This document shows positions 53,998 through 63,780 of a DNA stretch of 64,000 nucleotides, piece by piece (position 1 is the first letter of the stretch; every line of letters begins with the position of its first letter). The DNA comes from Arion vulgaris (lineage: Eukaryota > Mollusca > Gastropoda > Stylommatophora > Arionidae). A model generated the notes under the pieces. That model was not told the DNA's origin and made no database searches. It saw only the letters and a program-made list of their open reading frames with translations. A program made the translations under genes and the position numbers. Location of the stretch: positions 68,452,590 to 68,516,589 of the forward strand of contig CM036759.1 of assembly GCA_020796225.1 (NCBI GenBank), written 5' to 3'.

Positions 53998-54290
53998 GTA
54001 TGTCCACACAACAGACAGACAGAACAAACAACAGTCGTCTAGTAGGTTCTTGTAGTGATGTCCACACAACAGACAGAACAAACAACAGTCGTCTAGTAGG
54101 TTCTAGTAGTGATGTCCACACAACAGACAGACAGAACAAACAACAGTTGTCTAGTAGGTTCTAGTAGTGATGTCCACACAACAGACAGAACAAACAACAG
54201 TCGTCTAGTAGGTTCTTGTAGTGATGTCCACACAACAGACAGACAGAAGAAACAGTCGTCTAGTAGGTTCTAGTAGTAACAAATATGGAC
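53995..54290. repeat. 54-58-bp minisatellite starting at the fourth-exon donor, ~5 copies
   Basis: The unit contains AGTGATGTCCACACAACAGA, GACAGAACAAACAACAGTCG and TCTAGTAGGTTC. The first half-unit contains the donor sequence itself (GCAGGTAGTATGTCCACACA). Confidence 0.95.
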
Positions 54291-54344
54291 TTAATAACAG
54301 ACATTTCTTTCTTTCTTTCTCGAATCCTGTATGTATGCCTCACA

Positions 54345-55056
54345 GCGTCAGGTCAGGAAGAGATTTCTAAACGGGCCCTAGTATGCGCTTCGTAGATAGT
54401 CTCTTTCGTCGCTTCTGTTATCTCTGAGGTCCATCTTTTACGTGGCCGGCCTTTTGCTTTGTACCCATTGTATCGGAGCAGCATTGCTCTTTGGGGTGCA
54501 ATGTCTGATGGTAATCTGCTGACGTGGCCGAACCATTTAATTTGTTGTTTCTTGATGAAGTCTAGTACTGATGTTGTACCCACTTTTTCCTGATGTCTTC
54601 ATTTCTCAACCGATCTCTTCTTGTTACACCCAGCATTCTGCGTAGACACTTCATCTCTGTTGTGATTAGTTTTCTTCTATCGTTTGTTGTCAGCGTCCAG
54701 GTTTGGCACTGGTAACATAATGTGGGAGAAAGATTGTGTTGAACATTGCTCTTTTGTGTTCATGGTGACGTGTTTGCATCTTAAAATTGGCGCCATTTGC
54801 CTATCATTTGATTTGCTTTGTTGCATCTGTGTTGAATTTCATTAGTTATTCTTCCATTTTCTGAAAAAATGCTCCCCAGGTATGTGAAATCTTTTACTTG
54901 ATTTAGTAGGTGATTATCGATGGAGATATTGGTAGTGCTTTCCTCTCTGGCGAATGTCATTACTTCTGTTTTGTCGATGTTTATTCTCATGTTGTATTCG
55001 TTACATGCTAACTGGAGTCTGTTGATGTGTTGTTGTAGCTGTTCTTCTGTTGTACA
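54345..55056 (-). mobile_element. LINE family D fragment ending at a splice acceptor
   Basis: On minus: TTEEQLQQHINRLQLACNEY, MRINIDKTEVMTFAREEST, VKDFTYLGSIFSENGRITNE and CNKANQMIGKWRQF. After frameshifts it reads IKKQQIKWFGHVSRLPSD and AKGRPRKRWTSEITEATKE. RT thumb to 3' end, antisense to the host gene. Its 5' truncation point coincides with the start of the host's last exon. Confidence 0.85.
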
Positions 55057-55057
55057 G

Positions 55058-55239
55058 ACATTTGTAGTGTAATAAATCATGGAGATACAAGCACTATTAA
55101 TGTGCAGTGTCCACCGTCTGTAAGCAGTACTACTGCTGCCAACAGTTTTATTGTGCCTGATGTGATTATCCCATCTACCACCAGACAACATCAATACGCT
55201 GCTGCAGCAGCGGAGAGTTCAGTTTTCTATACCACTTAG
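55058..55239 (+). CDS. C2H2 zinc-finger protein, terminal exon
   Basis: Acceptor TTCTGTTGTACAG (ends 55057). Two bases complete a codon after a phase-1 donor. Reads ICSVINHGDTSTINVQCPPS, VSSTTAANSFIVPDVIIPST, then TRQHQYAAAAAESSVFYTT and TAG at 55237-55239. Ser/Thr-rich and Ala-rich tails of this kind are common at the ends of C2H2 proteins. No known domain. Assignment to this gene rests on strand, order and phase. Confidence 0.6.
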
Positions 55240-55319
55240 CAGAATCCACAAATAAATCAACTATGAACCAGGATTATCATTTCATTTTGTGATCAACCTG
55301 CTGTATTGATGTTGTGAGA

Positions 55320-55550
55320 ATCAATTGTTATATGATAATGATGTGATGGTGTTATATGATAGTGGTGTGAGATAGTGATGTGAGATGATAGTGATGTATG
55401 ATGAGATGGTGTTATATGATAGTGATGTATGAGATGGTGTTATATGATAGTGATGTATGAGATGGTGTTATATGATGGTGGTGTTATATGATAGTGGTGT
55501 ATGCTGAGATGGTGTTATATGATAGTGGTGTGTGATAAGTTTAAGATGAA
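55320..55550. repeat. Irregular ~30-bp array
   Basis: Units built from GTGTTATATGATAGTG and GATGTATGAGATG, about 8 copies with variable spacing. Confidence 0.9.
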
Positions 55551-55669
55551 CAAAGAGAAATAACAGCAGAATATTGAACAGAATCAACATTTGCTTTTAA
55601 TAATCACTTTTTTTCTCATTTCAAAGCTGCACAATTATTTCTATTTGATTTAGAATGCACATATTTCAT

Positions 55670-55785
55670 TTTTGCCTTCTCTATTCTTGCCAAGATATGG
55701 TTTCTCTATTCTTACCAAGATATGGTTTCTCTATTCTTGCCAAGATATGGTTTCTCTATTCTTGCCAAGATATGGTTTCTCTCTT
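55670..55785. repeat. ~25-bp tandem repeat, 5 copies
   Basis: The unit is TTTCTCTATTCTTGCCAAGA plus TATGG. Confidence 0.95.
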
Positions 55786-55824
55786 TGTATGCAGTATGTT
55801 GACTGATGGGTATGCAGTAGTTTG

Positions 55825-56335
55825 AAATTGTAGACATTGTTAGCAGTGGTTAGATTTGATGAAATTGTAGACATTGTTAACAGTGGTTAGATTTGATGAA
55901 ATTGTAGACATTGTTAGCGGTGGTTAGATTTGATGAAATTGTAGACATTGTTAGCGGTGGTTAGATTTGATGAAATTGTAGACGTTAGCGGTGGTTAGAT
56001 TTGATGAAATTGTAGACATTGTTAGCGGTGGTTAGATTTGATGAAATTGGTCATTGTTAGCGGTGGTTAGATTTGATGAAATTGTAGACATTGTTAGCGG
56101 CAGTTAGATTTGATGAAATTGGTCATTGTTGCGGTGGTTAGATTTGATGAAATTGTAGACATTGTTAGCGGTGGTTAGATTTGATGAAATTGTAGACATT
56201 GTTAATGGTGGTTAGATTTGATGAAATTGTAGACATTGTTAGCGGTGGTTAGATTTGATGAAATTGCAGACATTGTTAGTAGTGGTTAGATTTGATGAAA
56301 TTGTAGACGTTAGTAGTGGTTAGATTTGATGAAAT
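55825..56335. repeat. 37-bp minisatellite, ~14 copies
   Basis: The unit is TTAGATTTGATGAAATTGTA plus GACATTGTTAGCGGTGG. A few copies lack GTAGA or ATTG. Confidence 0.97.
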
Positions 56336-56339
56336 TGTT

Positions 56340-56959
56340 TGTCAGAAAAGTCTCCAAGATGAGAGTGACATTCTCAATGAGTGATTGGTTTGAAAGAACA
56401 AATTGCTAGCGGTAAACACAATTAGAAAAGACACACACTGAGGAACCCCCTCCCATCCGTCCCCATCATGAGACATGCTCTCCAATGGAACCCACCTGGG
56501 TAATCGAGGTAAGGAAATACCCAGGAACAATTGAAGACAAAATGTAAGAAAATGGGGAGAGAGTGGAAAGATCTGGAAAGGATGGCCTTGGTTGTGGACC
56601 TATGCTTCCTAGCGGTGAAGAAAAGAAGAAACACAACATAGAAACCAAATAAAAATAATGAAGTTATTATAAAAACAAATAAATAGTGAGAATTATATCT
56701 TCAGTGTTGTACAATAGAGATCCAACTTGTCATCGTAGTAGAACTTTGTATATTCTCGACAATCTGTCTGCGCATCAGAGTTTTATGTAACAAATAAGGG
56801 TAACTTTATATTGTTGACATCTTTATCTGATTATTCTTTCTCTCTCTTCTTTCTTTTCTTTCGTCCTCTGCTTTTTTGCCGCTAGGCGTAGCAGGTTTAA
56901 CTGATGATCGGTTTCTGAGATAATGCATGTTTGGTCGCTTGATATGTTGTGGTATTGTG
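56340..56959. other. Unassigned stretch
   Basis: Minus-strand ORFs (56342-56648) overlap in different frames and look non-coding. Nothing recognised. Confidence 0.4.
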
Positions 56960-57245
56960 GATTTTTAAGATGTCTGTAACTCCATCAACCCATCTTTATC
57001 TTGGTCTGCCCCTTCCTCTTGATGATTCCATTTTCAGGTTGTACGCTCTTGCAACTGGTGTATTCAAGTTCATTCTGACCAAGTGGCCAAACCATTTGAG
57101 TCTCTGTTTTTCAATAAATCTAATAGCAGGTGTTGTTCCGACTGTTGTTCTAATTTCCTCATTTCTTATATGGTCTCTTCTTGTTTTATTAACTGCTTTT
57201 CTCAAGCATCTCATTTCGCATGTGGTAATTTTCCTTTCCTATCTG
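56960..57245 (-). mobile_element. LINE family D fragment
   Basis: MRCLRKAVNKTRRDHIRNEE, IRTTVGTTPAIRFIEKQRL and KWFGHLVRMN...SSRGRGRPR on minus. The plus-strand 149-codon ORF over this region is its antisense shadow. A (TG)n run lies at 57358-57373. Confidence 0.85.
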
Positions 57246-57547
57246 ATTATTGTTTATGTAAAAGAAAATATCGATAACAACTTTGAGGTGATTCAAGTAG
57301 ACAGGGTGTGTGTATATAGTGATACATCCAGCATTCAATATCATTTTCTCATAGTTTGTGTGTGTGTGTGTGTGGTATTTTTGTCTGCATTTATTTGATT
57401 TATATTTTAGTGTAGTTAATTACAGACTTTATTTTTTCATTGCTAGAATAACTGATCTCGTTTTTCATTGCTAGAATCACTGATCTTGACAAATAAAAAT
57501 CTGCAACAGTTGTTCATTTTGTTACTAGCTATATTGGTTATTGGTTA

Positions 57548-58250
57548 CTAAACTGATGTCATTTGCACTCCGTCAAACCCATAGGTGCTCAGTCTCCCCA
57601 ACAGATATTGAAGAGTATGCATACTGATGGTTCCCATGGCTCGCTGATTAAACACACCTCTCACTCTGCCCCTCAGGCATCCAGTTCTACTTGTAAAATG
57701 GGTAACTCCAAACTGCTTAAATCGCTGGATCGATTCACCATCTACTTTAGTGTCCTCATCCAACAGACAGTCGCGAAGAGACCAAAGAACATCCCCTTAT
57801 CCATCTTCAACTCCCCAATAATCGATGTTGTTGATGCAAGCCTGTCCACTATCTCATTACTGTAAACACCTGGATGCCCAGGACAGTATATCCACATAAG
57901 CCGCTGGAGGTTAGAAACTTCTATACACGACATCCACTCATACCGAAACCTGCCATTCTGAAGCATCGACTGAGCCAGATACAACAACGGCCCCAGTAAA
58001 TGAAGTCCCAGAGAGCCAATGGAGGGCAGCAGTAACGCCTCAACCTCCATCCTCATACTAGAAGTAGTTGTCTGTACGCTCCACTTTGCTCTGCAACAAC
58101 CCTACCATGCGCATCAGCCAAGAAACCCCAGCCAGACTTCTCACCACGTTGAACCAACCCATCGGTATATACAACATCATCATCATCCCTTGCATTATCT
58201 TCTAACAGCTGCTTAACTGCGAGATCAGCCTTCATGTTATTAACTATATG
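57548..58250 (-). mobile_element. RNase H-bearing LINE (family E) 3' half
   Basis: Minus: MKADLAVKQLLEDNARDDDD, VYTDGLVQRGEKSGWGFLAD, then RNase H end WIYCPGHPGVYSNEIVDRLA and the tail MDEDTKVDGESIQRFKQFGV, TSRTGCLRGRVRGVFNQRA. Its 3' end (CAAATGACATCAGTTTAG on minus) matches 12.46 and 14.77 kb. Confidence 0.9.
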
Positions 58251-58304
58251 TTTCACTTCTTGTACACAACTATTTATCTGCTTCATGTAGTATGGCACTT
58301 TGCA

Positions 58305-58400
58305 GAACATTGAATTCCATCATAACTCACCTGAACCTCTCAATCTCTAGTCAGTTCTCCTGCCTCCTCCATTGTCTTGTTCAAAGTTTCTTTATACAGA
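58305..58400 (-). mobile_element. RTE-like LINE 3' scrap
   Basis: Minus reads KETLNKTMEEAGELTRD, parallel to KETMNMTIDEVGELARD at 38.7 kb. Confidence 0.7.
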
Positions 58401-58611
58401 ACTAGTCACACAAAAATTCACTGTTTATTGCAGAGTCTATTATCTGACTTTATATATCAATAAACATCAATAAATAAATCATAAAATCAGTCGGTAACAA
58501 TATCAATGTTATTGTTAGCAAGAAGAATAACAATTTATTGGAATAAATTCTTAACAACTGAGACCATCAAATCAATTCTGATAATAAACAATGAAAATAG
58601 TAATAACAATA
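58401..58611. other. Unassigned AT-rich stretch
   Basis: No feature seen. Confidence 0.4.
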
Positions 58612-58800
58612 AATAATGATTAGCAATACGATTGATACTCAAAATAATGATTAACAATACGATTGATACTCAAAATGATGATTAACAATACGATTGATAC
58701 TCAAAATAATGATTAACAATACGATTGATACTCAAAATAATGATTAACAATACGATTGATACTCAAAATAATGATTAGCAATACGATTGATACTTAAAAT
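58612..58800. repeat. 31-bp minisatellite, 6 copies
   Basis: The unit is AATAATGATTAACAATACGA plus TTGATACTCAA. A 14-bp unit ACACTAGAGAGATA repeats three times at 58860-58900 and an 18-bp unit with CAAATATGCTAATTAGT three times at 59336-59400. Confidence 0.95.
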
Positions 58801-58904
58801 AAAAGTAATAATAATAAATAACAAAAGTAACTGGCATTAAAAAATATAAGTTCATAATAACACTAGAGAGATAACACTAGAGAGATAACACTAGAGAGAT
58901 GAAG

Positions 58905-59690
58905 TCTGAAGAAGGAAATGAGAAGAAATACCAGTTCAAATTATTGATAAACAATTCCAGCATTATATTTTTGTATTGGTAGAATTTGAAGAAATTAAGT
59001 CCAAGTAAATTTTTAACGTAAACAAGTTGAATATACAATAGCTATCACTGGTTAAGAAGATCACATTTGAGTTTGTCCTGTATGCATTGTTTTATTGCTG
59101 CTAAATGTGGCTGTACCACGACTGCACATGCGACTAACAATTTATCCACTATATACACAAATAAATAATTTTTGTTAAAAATCGTGTCCCGCGCAAATAA
59201 ATAAAAAAAAATGATGTCTGTCTTGAAAAATTTGTGTTTCAACAAAATTAAAATAAAATGAGAAACGTTTGCAAGTATGTAATGCTGTTTAAAAAATATC
59301 TGGACTTTTCTTGAGATTAAGCTGATAATTATTAATTAAATATGCTAATTAGTCAAATATGCTAATTAGTCAAATATGCTAATTAGTCAAATATATTGTT
59401 CAGATTTTAGTCAACAAGTAATGATACTTTTTTTATTGTGCAAGATGAGATAACCCATTTAATAAATCTGAAAAGATATGAATTCGACGCTAATGAGAAC
59501 ATTTTTGATCAAGTTGAAATGCACAACATGTTGATAATGACTAACATGTAGAAGGAAGGGGTGGGAGAACTGTGAGTGGTTGAAGATATGAGAATGTTTG
59601 ACTGTATTTTTGTTGTTGACAAATTGAATACAAATATTTGATAGGGGTGTTTGAGACGACGACACTGAAGACATTTGCTAATACTAAAGT
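58905..59690. other. Region downstream of the PCSK2-like gene
   Basis: AT-rich. Short minus ORFs only. It may be partly 3' UTR or intergenic. Confidence 0.4.
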
Positions 59691-59691
59691 T

Positions 59692-59697
59692 TTTATT
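59692..59697 (-). promoter_or_regulatory. Possible polyadenylation signal (AATAAA)
   Basis: TTTATT on plus is AATAAA on minus, about 190 bp after the PCSK2-like stop codon. A plausible distance, but the region is AT-rich, so chance is possible. Confidence 0.35.
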
Positions 59698-59887
59698 TTG
59701 TGTTAGTACCAGACACACACACACACAAAATATGTTCTGTTGTTTGAGTAAACCAGGGATTAGGCTCCAGTACAGTTCAGGAAGTGTCAGTCATCTTAAG
59801 ATATGTAGACGTACTGTTAATGTGACAGGAGCCTAAATAAATGCAGGTGGTCAAAGTCACGATGACACACCTGGCGCTTGATGTCAG

Positions 59888-59955
59888 TTATTCCTCCACA
59901 ACACCGCTCTCATGAGCACGACGAACAAGATACAACTTCTCATGTTTGGCTTTGT
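59888..59955 (-). CDS. PCSK2: Neuroendocrine convertase 2-like, last exon
   Basis: Minus-strand acceptor CTCCTAG (59956 side). Two bases complete the codon split from the previous exon (GAC). Reads KAKHEKLYLVRRAHESGVVE plus E and TAA (59888-59890). Short charged C-terminal tail; in vertebrate PC2 the tail after the P domain is also short and charged, but I see no close identity. The phase match (1 to 2 bases) and open frame support it. Confidence 0.75.
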
Positions 59956-59979
59956 CTAGGAGGAGAATAGAAATTATAT

Positions 59980-60275
59980 GTATTGTTGATTATATGTGTT
60001 ATATGAGATTATATGTGTTATATGAGATTATATGTGTTATATGAGATTATATGATGTCGATTATATGTGTTATATGAGATTATATATGTTGTAGATTATA
60101 TGTGTTATATGAGATTATATGTGTTGTTGATTATATGTGTTATATGAGATTATATGTTGTTGATTATATGTGTTATATGAGATTATATGTTGTTGATTAT
60201 ATGTGTTATATGAGATTATATGTTGTTGATTATATGTGTTATATGAGATTATATGTGTTATATGAGATTATTATA
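59980..60275. repeat. ~32-bp minisatellite, ~9 copies, adjacent to the last-exon acceptor
   Basis: The unit is TGTTGATTATATGTGTTATA plus TGAGATTATATG. It begins about 25 bp from the acceptor. Confidence 0.95.
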
Positions 60276-60344
60276 GTGTTGATAACGAATTTCTGTGTAT
60301 CTTTCAATAACATCAACATTAGTATTTGAACAGCCCATGAGACA

Positions 60345-60595
60345 TCATTCTTTTTCTGTAAAACCACATCTCTGTGACATCTTTCTGACATCATTCTTCT
60401 GTAAAACCACATTCTCTGTGACATCTTTCTGACATCATTCTGTAAAATCACATCTCTGTGACATCTTTCTGACATCATTCTTCTGTAAAACCACATCTCT
60501 GTGACATCTTTCTGATATCATTCGGTAAAATCACATCTCTGTGACATCTTTCTGACATCATCATTCTTCTATAAAACCACATCTCTGTGTGACAT
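60345..60595. repeat. ~43-bp minisatellite, 6 copies
   Basis: The unit contains ATCTCTGTGACATCTTTCTG and CATTCTTCTGTAAAACCAC. Its first copies resemble RTE-LINE words (minus: FYRRMMSERCHRDV). Confidence 0.95.
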
Positions 60596-60980
60596 CCTGA
60601 AATTTATCAATTGTCCTTGACTTGATTCCATGACAGTAGTAGCTCTATGCAGCACTGAAGAACTCTCCTACTTGTTACACATTGACTTGTTGCAGATAAT
60701 GCCTTTCATTGTCTAGAATGTTGTCTCTGGGTTTCACATAGGTGCTCAGTCCCTTTCAATAAATGTTTCACCATATAAGAATTGACACATACGTTCCGAT
60801 GGCAGGTCAGTATTTCACCCCAAACTCTGAAAGCTAGGTACCATTTTTCAACTGGGTAGACTAGTGAATCAAGTGTTCAGAGAATTGAACCCTCTATACA
60901 TTGGTGACTGAATGTAACACACTTCCTAGTGCCAGTTAACTCTAAACTACATTTTAACCAGTTTAAGAAATGAGACTCAC

Positions 60981-61213
60981 CTGCTGGTTGATGAGCATAA
61001 GGAGCTGTCTTTGTTCCGTGCAACACAAGAGTCCATTCTTTGAAGATACCAGTCTCAATGTTAGTCTTAACCCCCATGATTGGCTCCATGACGATATCCA
61101 GTGTCCATGTCCCACGAGACAGTTCAGCCCAGGTGTGAGTAGTCATGAATGGCCAGCGGGTAAAACCGTTCTTATCATCATCATCATTAGGTCGCTGGCT
61201 CAGGATCATGGAA
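60981..61213 (-). CDS. PCSK2: Neuroendocrine convertase 2-like, P-domain exon
   Basis: Minus-strand exon between acceptor TACTTGACAG and donor CAGCAG|GTGAGT. Reads SMILSQRPNDDDDKNGFTRW, PFMTTHTWAELSRGTWTLDI, GIFKEWTLVLHGTKTAPYA, and HQPA. The blocks RPxDDD, WPFMTTHTW, RGTW.L and (L/F)KEWTL.LHGT are the second half of the P (Homo B) domain of proprotein convertases. RP(R/N)DDD and the exact WPFMTTHTW point to PC2 rather than furin or PC1. PC2 cleaves prohormones and proneuropeptides at paired basic sites in secretory granules. The P domain stabilises the subtilisin-like catalytic domain, which must be encoded upstream (beyond 62.4 kb). Confidence 0.9.
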
Positions 61214-61296
61214 CTGTCAAGTAGTCAGTGGAATCATCATAAATAAAGTTTTGAATTTCTTCATTACAATTATATGTTATGATTGTCTAACACTGT

Positions 61297-61480
61297 ATGT
61301 ATCGTCTACGACACTATCTCGTGCATCGTCTACTGTACTATCTCGTGCATCGTCTATGACACTATCTCGTGCATCGTCTATGACACTATCTCGTGCATCG
61401 TCTACTGTACTATCTCATGCATAGTCTACGACACTATCTCGTGCATCGTCTACTACACTATCTCGTGCATCGTCTATATA
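61297..61480. repeat. 24-bp minisatellite, ~7 copies
   Basis: The unit is GTCTACGACACTATCTCGTG plus CATC, with GTCTACTGTACTATC variants. Intronic in the PCSK2-like gene. Confidence 0.95.
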
Positions 61481-61483
61481 TTG

Positions 61484-62003
61484 TCAGCTATAAGTTGTAG
61501 CAGTCAGCTATAAGTTGTAGCAGTCAGCTATAAGTTGTAGCAGTCAGCTATAAGTTGTAGCAGTCAGCTATAAGTTGTAGCAGTCAGCTATAAGTTGTAG
61601 CAGTCAGCTATAAGTTGTAGCAGTCAGCTATAAGTTGTAGCTCTCTCTCTCTCTTTGCCTTTTACCCCAGATTGGGGTATAGGCCCTCAACCAACTCATG
61701 CCAAGTCTTCCTATCGCTAGCTATCTCCTGCAGCTCCCTCCAGCTCTTCTTTATATTGTTGATTTCCGCCTCCAAATCTCGTCTCCATGTATTTCTCGGC
61801 CTCCCTTCTTTCGCTGTCCCTGCGGGTTCCAGGCAAGGACCCTTCTTGTTATATTCCCTCCGGTTTTCGCAAAGTGTGTCCTATCCAGCACCAGCGTCTT
61901 TTTTAACCTGTTCGTTCACTGGAATCTGTCTTGTTCTCTCCATAAGTTCCTCATTTGTGACCCTATAAGTTGTAGCAGTCAGCTATAATTTGTAGCAGTC
62001 ACC
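61484..62003. repeat. 20-bp minisatellite split by a LINE fragment
   Basis: CAGCTATAAGTTGTAGCAGT occurs 8 times to 61640 and twice more at 61965-62003, on the far side of a LINE piece. Confidence 0.95.
61640..61965 (-). mobile_element. LINE family I 3' fragment
   Basis: Minus: WCWIGHTLRKPEGNITRRVL, then WNPQGQRKKGGRE, RRDLEAEINNIKKSWRELQE, IASDRKTWHELVEGLYPNLG. A standard post-RT tail (WxWIGHxLRKPxxxITRxALxWNPQGxRxRGRP) with an internal frameshift. Confidence 0.85.
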
Positions 62004-62262
62004 TATGAGTCTCTGACTGCTACAAGATCGTGTAACTTGTGTGTAATTCCCTGAAGGCGGTCTGGTCCAATTTGTTAATTAAATTGCTTGTTGCATTTGC
62101 TGTTAAAGATTGCGTGTTGCATTTTTCATTCAAGTCATGTGTTGTGTTTGATGTTTAAAATTGTGTATTCATCATCCTAATTGTTATTGTCGTAATCAAA
62201 GTCATCGTCAACCAGTACCACCAACAATACAAGCAACAAAAGCAACAACAGTGAGTACTCAC

Positions 62263-62427
62263 GTTGTTCCCATAGGAGAGGTCAGGTACATAGTGACACA
62301 ACCTCGGTAGGTAGAGCGGAGAGTAATGAAAGCCTGGACATGCTCCAGGTAATTGACCTCATTCTCGGTTCCAAAACAACCGTCAGACTCGATGCTCATG
62401 CGCAGTGGCTTACCAAAAGTAAACTCC
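62263..62427 (-). CDS. PCSK2: Neuroendocrine convertase 2-like, first part of P domain
   Basis: Minus-strand exon between acceptor AAATCTCACAG and donor GGAACAAC|GTGAGT. One base completes the preceding codon; then EFTFGKPLRMSIESDGCFGT, ENEVNYLEHVQAFITLRSTY and RGCVTMYLTSPMGTT. VxYLEHVQAxITxxxTxRGxxxxxxTSPMGT is the first half of the P domain and is characteristic of the PC2 branch. It ends in phase 2 and joins the next exon to give MGTTSMILS. The full P domain is thus recovered from two exons with no stops. Confidence 0.92.
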
Positions 62428-62539
62428 CTGTGAGATTTCAGAAAGTTGATGTAAACATAAACATTGTTGAGTAAATAATCTTATCTTATCTTAACCACAT
62501 TTGCTGTGAAGCGTTGAGGGGAGAGTTAGTTTTCTATCT

Positions 62540-63250
62540 TGTGCCAGGTGTGCTGCGCTTGACTTTGTCAGTCCATGCTTTCGCAGGGACTCTGAGATGT
62601 TATCTATTCATCGTGTTCTTGGTCTGCCTCGTGCTCTGCGCCTGAGTGTCGATTATTGTAGGCACGTGATGGTAGTAAATGTGGTTCCATTCTCATTAGA
62701 TGGCCAAACCACTTGATTTTTTGCTTCTAAATGTACTGTTTGCATGGTATAGTACCAACGATGCTTCTGATATTCTCGTTTCTCACTCTATCTCTCCTTG
62801 TAACGAGAGCTTTTTGTAGACATCTCATTTCACATGTTGCAATCTTTCTTTCTTGTGTCTTAGTCAGGGGCCATGTTTGGCACTGATAGCAGAGAGTTGG
62901 AATAAATATGCAGTTTATCAGTTGCCGTTTGACTGCCATGTTAATACTTGGATGTTTTAATAGAGGAGACGGTATGTCACTGCATTTGCCTTCTGGCATC
63001 TAGTCTCGATTTCTCTGTCCATCTTTCCATCTGCTGTGAATATACTCCCAAGATATTTGAATTCTGGAGTCTGTTGTATTTTTACATTATTCACCTGTAC
63101 ATTTAGTTGACCTACTTATTGTCATGACTTCTGTTTTGGAGGTGTTAATTTTATGTCATATTTTTCGCATGTCGCTTGCAGTGCATTTATGTGTTGTTGA
63201 AGTTTGTGTTCGTTGTTGTAAATTATACTCTGATCATCTGCAAAGAGTAA
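62540..63250 (-). mobile_element. LINE family D fragment in the PCSK2-like intron
   Basis: Minus: ADDQSIIYNNEHKLQQHINA, LQATCEKYDIKL, KTEVMTISRSTK, then VKRQLINCIFIPTLCYQCQT, EMRCLQKALVTRRDRVRNEN and IKWFGHLMRME. Frameshifts separate the blocks. The first ADD is what remains of the RT catalytic motif. Confidence 0.85.
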
Positions 63251-63294
63251 TCGGACATCTAGACGTCAATAACATCAATATGAAACACACCCAC

Positions 63295-63780
63295 ATGACA
63301 CATCATCATGTGACAGGCACGCAGGAGTTAGGGGTAATGAGCGAGCTGATAGATTGGCTGGCTTGGCTACAATATCAGAGGGAACTGCAATGGATCGAAG
63401 TGACATTCTTCACGCATTGAGAGAATCTTTCTGAACAGAGGAGTTTCAGGGCTGTGAATCCCACTCGCTGACCAGATTGAAAGAGATGGGTGTCAATATT
63501 GGTGCAGCCCGAAAAGAACGACATACTAGATATGCAAAGAGATTGATTAATCAACATCGAACTGGCGTGTTGGGTCGCTGGTCGCTGCTGGATTTGTTGA
63601 GGCGGAGATCGGAGCACCTATGGACGTGTCCGAAGTGCTATGATGATAGTCCTCATATAACTGATAACCTGCTGGCATTGGCGATCATTGATCTTTACAA
63701 GTTTGTGTTCTCAGCTTTGAGAATCAACTCAGTTGTTGGCAATCTTCCATGCCATGCTGTCAGACATTGATCTCTCTCTC
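63295..63780 (+). mobile_element. LINE family G RNase H-to-tail fragment
   Basis: After shifts: GVRGNERADRLAGLATISEG, MDRSDILHALRESF, EEFQGCESHSLTRLKEMGVN, IGAARKERHTRYAKRLINQH and LWTCPKCYDDSPHITDNLL. It ends with LPCHAVRH. The longest of the family G copies. After it GTTGGCAATCTTCCATGCCA is duplicated (63737 and 63798). Confidence 0.85.

Noticed and set aside
53804..54164. ORFs over the 54-58-bp array on both strands
   Set aside because: Only the part before the array fits an exon on plus; the rest repeats the array unit.
56949..57398. Hydrophobic 149-codon plus ORF that could suggest a membrane protein
   Set aside because: It is the reverse complement of LINE codons (IRNEEIRTTVGTTPAIRFIE) followed by a TG run.
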